Origin: DATHWB01 sp040905965
GTDB taxonomy: Bacteria; Actinomycetota; Acidimicrobiia; Spongiisociales; ZC4RG35
Assembly: GCA_040905965.1 (NCBI GenBank)
Contig: JBBDQP010000099.1
Location: 13,390-77,389, forward strand
Direction: 5' to 3'
Length of the DNA: 64,000 nucleotides
Part shown: positions 59,474 to 64,000 of the stretch, piece after piece
How the letters are laid out: each line of letters begins with the position of its first letter
Numbering within the stretch: position 1 is the first letter of the stretch
The notes under the pieces: generated by a model
Seen by the model: only the letters and a program-made list of their open reading frames with translations
Told to the model about the DNA's origin: nothing
Database searches by the model: none
Position numbers and translations under genes: made by a program

Positions 59474-59946
59474 GGGGGGCAGATTTCCGTCACCGATGTC
59501 GTGTCAGCCCACCCTGCGTACTGTTCCATTCGGATTTCGACAGACGAACTCAGTGGCGTTCCTGAGGGAAGTGCCCAGTCGAGAAGTCCGGTGAACGTGT
59601 CGATCGGTGCTGAGACCGTGGCAGTTGCAGGGTCACCGATACCGCCGGCGCTCGCCAAGCTCACGGTTGCATCTGCCGCGAGGTCCATCCGACTGCAGAT
59701 CTCGGCGACGAGTGCGGAGGTTTGGGCTGCGTCGCGGGAGGCGGGCTGAGAGAACAGCGGGCCGACTGGATGATTGACTGCGGCGAGACGAGCACCTTCC
59801 CGCGCTCCATGGCGTACGTCGAGATTCTGGGCAAACACCCAGGCAAATTCGATGATTCCGAACAACAACAGGACGAGAAGCGGGGCGATGAGTGCGAACT
59901 CGACGAGCGATGCGCCATCTTCTCTCGACTCGCGAACGGTTCTCAT
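59470..59946 (-). CDS. TadE-like minor pilin (1), first gene of the cluster
   Basis: A 158-residue TadE-family protein: EDGASLVEFALIAPLLVLLLFG with the conserved Glu, then RHGAREGARLAAVNHP, then an extracytoplasmic domain with two cysteines (AEICSRM, TEICPP). RBS GGGGGATC. A 7-bp hairpin lies 21 nt upstream of the ATG. Starts a minus-strand series TadE-TadG-TadE-TadE-TadG. Confidence 0.85.
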   Translation of the reverse strand: MRTVRESREDGASLVEFALIAPLLVLLLFGIIEFAWVFAQNLDVRHGAREGARLAAVNHPVGPLFSQPASRDAAQTSALVAEICSRMDLAADATVSLASAGGIGDPATATVSAPIDTFTGLLDWALPSGTPLSSSVEIRMEQYAGWADTTSVTEICPP

Positions 59947-59966
59947 GATCCCCCTAGCAATTCCTT

Positions 59967-59984
59967 GTCACCCCGCAGGGTGAC
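59967..59984. other. Short hairpin in the 5' region of the pilus-like cluster
   Basis: GTCACCC-CGCA-GGGTGAC, a perfect 7-bp stem with a 4-nt loop, upstream of the first TadE gene. Could be an untranslated-leader structure or an operator; nothing decides between them. I see no clear gene in the rest of 59947-60144. Confidence 0.4.
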
Positions 59985-60144
59985 GAGGTTCCCCGAGTGC
60001 GCTCGGTCTCTGTCTGGCCCACGCTCTACGAAGGCAGAAACCAGTCCTTTGTACTATCGGACGGCAGTGACCAGAACCTGAGGGGATCACTGTGTGTCGT
60101 GTTGCCGGAGCCGGGCTTGATGGTGGGCAGGAGGCCAATCGGAT

Positions 60145-60909
60145 TCAGCCTTGTTGGCTGACAGTGCGGCGGTTCTTGAACTTCGCCTTGATGTAGTCGC
60201 GGTTCATCATGGCGATGAAGTCGATCGAGATGGACTTCGGGCAGGCCGACTCGCATTCGCCGTGGTTGGTGCAGGAGCCGAAGTAGGTCTCCATCGTGTC
60301 GACCATGTGGGTGACCCGTTCCCACCGCTCGGCCTGGCCCTGGGGCAACAGGTTGAGGTGGGCGATCTTCGCCGCCGTGAACAGGTTGGCCGCGCCGTTG
60401 GGACATGCCGCGATGCAGGCTCCGCAGCCGATGCACGCCGCCGCGTTGAACGCAGTGTCCGAGACTTCCTTGGGCACAGGGATCTCGTTGGCGTCCGGCG
60501 CCGAACCGGTGGGGATCGAGATGAAGCCGCCGGCAGTGATGATGGCGTCCATGGCTTCCCGGTCGACCATCAGGTCGCGCATGATTGGGAAGGCCGTCGC
60601 CCGGAACGGTTCGATCACGATGGTGTCGCCGTCGGAGAACTTGCGCATATGCAGTTGACAGGTGGCCGTCCCCAACTCCGGGCCGTGCGCCTGGCCGTTG
60701 ATCATCAGCGAGCATGTCCCGCAGATGCCTTCCCTGCAGTCCGAGTCGAATATCACCGGCTCCTCGTCCTGCAATGTCAAACGCTCGTTGAGGACGTCGA
60801 GCATCTCGAGGAACGACATGTCCGGCTCGATGTGGTCCACCGTGTAGGTCTCGAAACTGCCCTTGGCGTTCGGTCCGGCCTGACGCCAGATCTGGAGGAC
60901 GAGTTTCAC
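60145..60909 (-). CDS. sdhB: Succinate dehydrogenase/fumarate reductase iron-sulfur subunit
   Basis: Electron-transfer subunit of complex II, 254 residues. The 2Fe-2S ligands are in CREGICGTCSL with a later Cys (TATCQLHM); the 4Fe-4S and 3Fe-4S ligands are in AACIGCGACIAACPNGAANL and CTNHGECESACPKSISIDF. The latter spacing matches mycobacterial Sdh1 and B. subtilis-type enzymes. GTG start overlaps the sdhA stop (GTGA). Confidence 0.95.
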   Translation of the reverse strand: MKLVLQIWRQAGPNAKGSFETYTVDHIEPDMSFLEMLDVLNERLTLQDEEPVIFDSDCREGICGTCSLMINGQAHGPELGTATCQLHMRKFSDGDTIVIEPFRATAFPIMRDLMVDREAMDAIITAGGFISIPTGSAPDANEIPVPKEVSDTAFNAAACIGCGACIAACPNGAANLFTAAKIAHLNLLPQGQAERWERVTHMVDTMETYFGSCTNHGECESACPKSISIDFIAMMNRDYIKAKFKNRRTVSQQG

Positions 60910-62828
60910 TTGTAGCTCCTGGTGGTCAGTTTCACGTTCTCGAACTCGAGGTGCTCCTTGTGGAGGACGGGTTCAGCACCGTCACCCTTCCACTCCCAGG
61001 CGGACACGAACGCGAACTCGTCGTCCCGGCGCAGCGCCTCTCCGTCGGCATCCTGGTACTCCTCGCGGAAGTGACCACCACAGGACTCTTCCCTGTGGAG
61101 TGCGTCCCGCGCCATCAGGGTCGCCAGTTGGAAGAAGTCGTCGACCCTTCCGACCTTCTCCAGCGTCTGGTTGACCGAATCGCCGGTGCCCAACACTTTG
61201 ACGTCGGCTCGGAACTCCTCGTGGAGCGCCGGGATCTCCGACAACGCCTTGTTGAGGCCGGTCTCGTCCCGGCTCATCCCGACGTAGTCCCAGACGACCC
61301 GGCCGAGTTGGCGATGGAAGTCGTCGACGGTGCGAGTGCCCCGCTTGGCGAGATAACCGGACAGCCGATCGGTCACGTCTTGGGTGACGTCGGTGAATGC
61401 CGGGTCGTCGGTGGGCACCAGTGGGTCGTTGAGGAAGTCGGCCAGATAGCCGCCGATCGTGTACGGCAGGACGAAGTATCCGTCGGCCAGGCCCTGCATC
61501 AGGGCCGAAGCGCCAAGACGATTGGCGCCGTGATCAGAGAAGTTGGCCTCGCCGACCGAGAACAGACCCGGGATGGTGGTCATCAGGTTGTAGTCCACCC
61601 ACAGGCCGCCCATCGTGTAGTGGACCGCGGGGTAGATCCGCATCGGTTGGTTGTACGGGTTCTCGTCGGTGATCCGCTCGTACATCTCGAACAGGTTCCC
61701 GTACCGCTCCTCGATGGCCGGTTGGCCGAGGCGGTCGATGGCGGAGGAGAAGTCGAGGTAGACGCCGTTCTTCAGCGGTCCGACCCCCCGCCCGGAGTCC
61801 ACTTGGGTCTTGGCGTTGCGACTGGCGACGTCGCGAGGTACGAGATTTCCGAACGCCGGATAGATCCGCTCCAGGTAGTAGTCCCGGTCCGAGTTGGGGA
61901 TCTGGCTGGCAGGCCGCTTCTCGTCCGGATCCTTCGGCACCCAGATACGGCCGTCGTTGCGCAGCGACTCGGACATGAGAGTGAGCTTGGACTGGAACTC
62001 GTCTGAGACCGGGATACAGGTGGGATGGATCTGGGTGAAGCATGGGTTGGCGAACAGCGCCCCTTTGCGGTGCGCCCGCCAGGCCGCAGTGACGTTGCAG
62101 TTCATGGCGTTGGTCGACAGGTAGTACACGTTCGAGTATCCGCCGGTGGCGAGGACGACGGCATGTCCCGCCCAGGACTGGATCTCGCCGGTGCCGAGGT
62201 GGCGGGTGGTGATGCCCACCGCCCGTCCGTCTTTGACGACGAGGTCGAGCATCTCCATCTTCGTGTGGAGGGTGACCCGTCCCGACGCCACCTCTTTCAT
62301 CAGCGCCGAGTAGGCGCCCAGCAGCAACTGCTGTCCGGTCTGACCCCGGGCGTAGAAGGTGCGTGACACCTGCGCGCCGCCGAACGAGCGGTTGTCCAAC
62401 AGGCCGCCGTACTCGCGGGCGAATGGGACACCCTGGGCGGTGGCCTGGTCGATGATCGCCTCGGAGACCTCGGCGAGTCGGTAGACGTTGGCCTCCCGGC
62501 TGCGGTAGTCGCCGCCCTTGATCGTGTCGTAGAAGAGTCGGAACACCGAGTCGCCGTCGTTGCGATAGTTCTTCGAGGCGTTGATCCCGCCCTGGGCGGC
62601 GATCGAATGGGCCCGGCGTGGGCTGTCGTGGAAGGTGAAGACGTCGACGTTGTATCCGAGTTCGGACAACGTCGCCGCCGCCGATGCCCCGGCCAGACCG
62701 GTACCGACGACGAGCACCCGGTACTTCCGCTTGTTGGCGGGGTTGACGAGCTTCGTGTCGAACTTGTGCTTCGTCCACTTGTCGGCGAGCGGGCCGGCGG
62801 GGACTTTCGAGTCGAGGGTGATCGGCAT
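60906..62828 (-). CDS. sdhA: Succinate dehydrogenase/fumarate reductase flavoprotein subunit
   Basis: Catalytic FAD subunit, 640 residues, the length of mycobacterial Sdh1 flavoproteins. VVGTGLAGASAAATLSELG binds FAD, and RAHSIAAQGGINASKNY contains the His for covalent flavin attachment. HPTCIPVSDE and VHYTMGGLWVDYNLMT line the dicarboxylate site, and GANRLGASALMQGLADG is the conserved C-terminal block. RBS AGGAG; five bases after the sdhC stop. Confidence 0.95.
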   Translation of the reverse strand: MPITLDSKVPAGPLADKWTKHKFDTKLVNPANKRKYRVLVVGTGLAGASAAATLSELGYNVDVFTFHDSPRRAHSIAAQGGINASKNYRNDGDSVFRLFYDTIKGGDYRSREANVYRLAEVSEAIIDQATAQGVPFAREYGGLLDNRSFGGAQVSRTFYARGQTGQQLLLGAYSALMKEVASGRVTLHTKMEMLDLVVKDGRAVGITTRHLGTGEIQSWAGHAVVLATGGYSNVYYLSTNAMNCNVTAAWRAHRKGALFANPCFTQIHPTCIPVSDEFQSKLTLMSESLRNDGRIWVPKDPDEKRPASQIPNSDRDYYLERIYPAFGNLVPRDVASRNAKTQVDSGRGVGPLKNGVYLDFSSAIDRLGQPAIEERYGNLFEMYERITDENPYNQPMRIYPAVHYTMGGLWVDYNLMTTIPGLFSVGEANFSDHGANRLGASALMQGLADGYFVLPYTIGGYLADFLNDPLVPTDDPAFTDVTQDVTDRLSGYLAKRGTRTVDDFHRQLGRVVWDYVGMSRDETGLNKALSEIPALHEEFRADVKVLGTGDSVNQTLEKVGRVDDFFQLATLMARDALHREESCGGHFREEYQDADGEALRRDDEFAFVSAWEWKGDGAEPVLHKEHLEFENVKLTTRSYK

Positions 62829-62832
62829 GCTC

Positions 62833-63573
62833 CTAGCTCACGATTCCTGTGAGCACCGCGATCGGGAAGCTCACGTTGGGGATGACGATGATCGCAGTGA
62901 AGGCGATGGCGAAGTACCGCCGCCACGGGTTGAAGCGGGGGTTGTTGATCCCCATGCTCTGGAAGAGCGACCACACGCCGTGATACAGGTGAAGCCCGAG
63001 GGCGAGGTTGGCAGCGATGTAGAGGATCGACACCGGCACCCTGCTGAAGCTGGCGACGAAGTTGTCGTACACCGCTCCGTGTTCCCAACCGTCTGGGGCG
63101 AACGGTGCGATCCCCCATGTGAAGTCGGCGAGATGCCAGGCGATGAAGATCAGGACGAGCACACCGCTCCACCGCATCGTGCGACTGGCGTAGTTGGCCA
63201 CGAGATATTCCCGGGGACCCTGGTATCCGACTGTGCGCGCCTGCCGGTTGATGATCGTGAGGCTGTAGGCGGCGTGGACGTGGAGCACGAGGGCGCCGAT
63301 CAACCCGAGTCGCAGGATCCAGAGGACGACGTAGTGGGGGAAGATCGGGAAGAACAGTTCACGCAGCGCCACGCCGTAGAGGTCGATCTCGTAGGCCCCG
63401 AACTCGGGAAGGAACCCCACGTAGATCTTGAGGTTTCCGACCATGTGGGCGAAGAGGTATCCCATCCAGACGATGCCGGTGAGTGCCATCACCCATTTCT
63501 TCCCGACGGCGGAGCGATAGAACTCGACGGGCCAGAAGACCCGGCGATTCTCCGACCCTGTGGTCACTGCCAC
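62833..63573 (-). CDS. sdhC: Succinate dehydrogenase cytochrome b subunit (five-helix type)
   Basis: Membrane anchor of complex II, 246 residues with five membrane segments and haem-ligating histidines in MGYLFAHMVGNLK, GALVLHVHAAYSL, VLIFIAWHLADF and LALGLHLYHGVWS. A single five-helix anchor with no SdhD defines the B. subtilis/Wolinella-like type also seen in mycobacterial Sdh1. GTG 63573 is chosen because GAGG is six bases upstream; TTG 63579 would leave no spacing. Operon order sdhC-sdhA-sdhB. Confidence 0.92.
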   Translation of the reverse strand: MAVTTGSENRRVFWPVEFYRSAVGKKWVMALTGIVWMGYLFAHMVGNLKIYVGFLPEFGAYEIDLYGVALRELFFPIFPHYVVLWILRLGLIGALVLHVHAAYSLTIINRQARTVGYQGPREYLVANYASRTMRWSGVLVLIFIAWHLADFTWGIAPFAPDGWEHGAVYDNFVASFSRVPVSILYIAANLALGLHLYHGVWSLFQSMGINNPRFNPWRRYFAIAFTAIIVIPNVSFPIAVLTGIVS

Positions 63574-63602
63574 TTCCAACCTCGTGATCGACGACGAAGC
63601 CG

Positions 63603-63631
63603 ATTATGCCGAATCTGAGGCCAACTGCCAT
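63603..63631 (-). promoter_or_regulatory. Probable sdh promoter
   Basis: On the minus strand, ATGGCA (63631-63626) and CATAAT (63608-63603) are 17 bp apart, 29 bp before the sdhC GTG. The -10 is five of six to TATAAT. Confidence 0.5.
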
Positions 63632-63655
63632 TTCATCAATGCTTCATTGGTCCCC

Positions 63656-63702
63656 TTGACGACGCGCGCGCGGTGTGTCATGCTCACACTGGTGTAATTA
63701 CA
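63656..63702 (+). promoter_or_regulatory. whiB promoter with adjacent palindromes
   Basis: TTGACG (63656-63661) and CATGCT (63679-63684) are exactly 17 bp apart. Around and after the -10 lie GTGTG-TCATGCT-CACAC and the perfect palindrome TGTAATTACA (63693-63702), possible operator sites for an autoregulator. Confidence 0.65.
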
Positions 63703-63724
63703 ACGATGTGAGGGGGACCCCCGC

Positions 63725-64000
63725 ATGCAGAGCAAACTCATCGAAGCGTTGGCGGTGGTGGAGCTCTCCTGGCAGGACTACGCGAACTGCCGAGGGGCAG
63801 ATGCAGATCTGTTCTTCCCCGAGCGGGGAGCGTCGACTCGTCGGGCCAAAGGGATTTGCCACGCATGTGAGGTCCAAGCCGACTGTCTCGAATACGCCAT
63901 CGTCAATGGCGAAAAGTTTGGGATCTGGGGCGGAATGTCCGAACGGGAGCGTCGTCGGGTCCGCCGCGAGCGGATGGTGGCGGCCCGCCGCGCTTCCTGA
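63725..64000 (+). CDS. WhiB-family iron-sulfur transcriptional regulator
   Basis: Actinobacteria-specific 4Fe-4S regulator of 91 residues, complete to the last base of the window. Four cysteines in WhiB arrangement: Cys22 (ANCRG), Cys45 and Cys48 (CHAC), Cys54. The turn motif FGIWGGMSERERR at residues 65-77 and the basic C-terminus (RRVRRERMVAARR) for DNA or sigma contact are present. RBS GAGGGGG. Which WhiB clade it belongs to cannot be fixed by eye. Divergent from the sdh operon. Confidence 0.95.
   Translation: MQSKLIEALAVVELSWQDYANCRGADADLFFPERGASTRRAKGICHACEVQADCLEYAIVNGEKFGIWGGMSERERRRVRRERMVAARRAS

Overview
The window looks like a scaffold from a high-GC actinobacterium. A WhiB regulator, a UvrD2-type helicase with a C-terminal HRDC domain, the guaB3 paralogue, a DtxR/IdeR-family regulator, a mycobacterial Sdh1-like succinate dehydrogenase and pervasive GTG/TTG starts all fit this. 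A deep-branching uncultured lineage such as Acidimicrobiia is my best guess, but the sequence does not prove it. Two 100-N runs (36815-36914, 58090-58189) show it is a scaffold rather than a closed contig. I see no rRNA or tRNA gene, CRISPR array, prophage or intact insertion sequence. The content is mainly core metabolism.

Layout. 1-2447: iron ABC importer genes (fbpB partial, fbpA), divergent from a DtxR-family regulator, with two inverted repeats between them. 2452-4581: a phosphodiesterase-like enzyme and a membrane-anchored unknown. 4688-14943: an 11-gene complex I operon, nuoABCD-HIJKLMN, with no nuoEFG. 14956-17576: GNAT, Nudix, and an ECF sigma factor with a putative membrane partner. 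17639-19365: citramalate synthase cimA behind an isoleucine-codon leader peptide and terminator. 19460-21829: three membrane or anchored unknowns. 21972-25519: a heterodimeric ABC exporter. 25548-26650: trpS behind a Trp-Trp leader peptide and terminator. 26622-28459: MFS and CPBP protease. 28549-31250: guaB3-guaA. 31305-34322: a CheA-like hybrid kinase and a sensor kinase. 34330-34511: a cluster of hairpins. 34583-36814: PcrA/UvrD. 37102-38196: transaldolase. 38278-40848: B12-binding domain protein and sucCD. 40899-45860: DUF169, DinB, MpaB/DUF2236 and UvrD2. 46041-49007: purN-purH-folD. 49055-49648: a DM13 protein between inverted copies of a 52-bp palindromic repeat. 49856-52824: icd, a VOC protein and mdh. 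52962-55838: aldo/keto reductase, a Pro-rich secreted protein, an SCP2 protein and a DapA-like lyase. 55859-59946: five TadE/TadG-like genes. 60145-63573: sdhCAB. 63725-64000: whiB.

How it fits together. Much of the window is central energy metabolism: icd, sucCD, sdhABC and mdh supply most of the lower TCA cycle next to complex I. A stand-alone B12 domain beside sucCD and a methylmalonyl-CoA-epimerase-like VOC protein between icd and mdh suggest that propionate or methylmalonyl-CoA flux enters at succinyl-CoA. purN, purH and folD couple 10-formyl-THF production to its two purine uses, and guaB3-guaA adds GMP synthesis.

The most interesting signals are regulatory. There are two amino-acid attenuators (Ile for cimA, Trp for trpS). 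A recurrent -10-like element of form TANNCT followed by C or G sits 6-12 nt upstream of several starts that lack a Shine-Dalgarno sequence, which implies leaderless transcripts. A sigma-28-like promoter lies before the CheA-like gene. A 52-bp palindromic repeat occurs three times, always exactly 52 bp long, and one copy supplies the folD stop codon.
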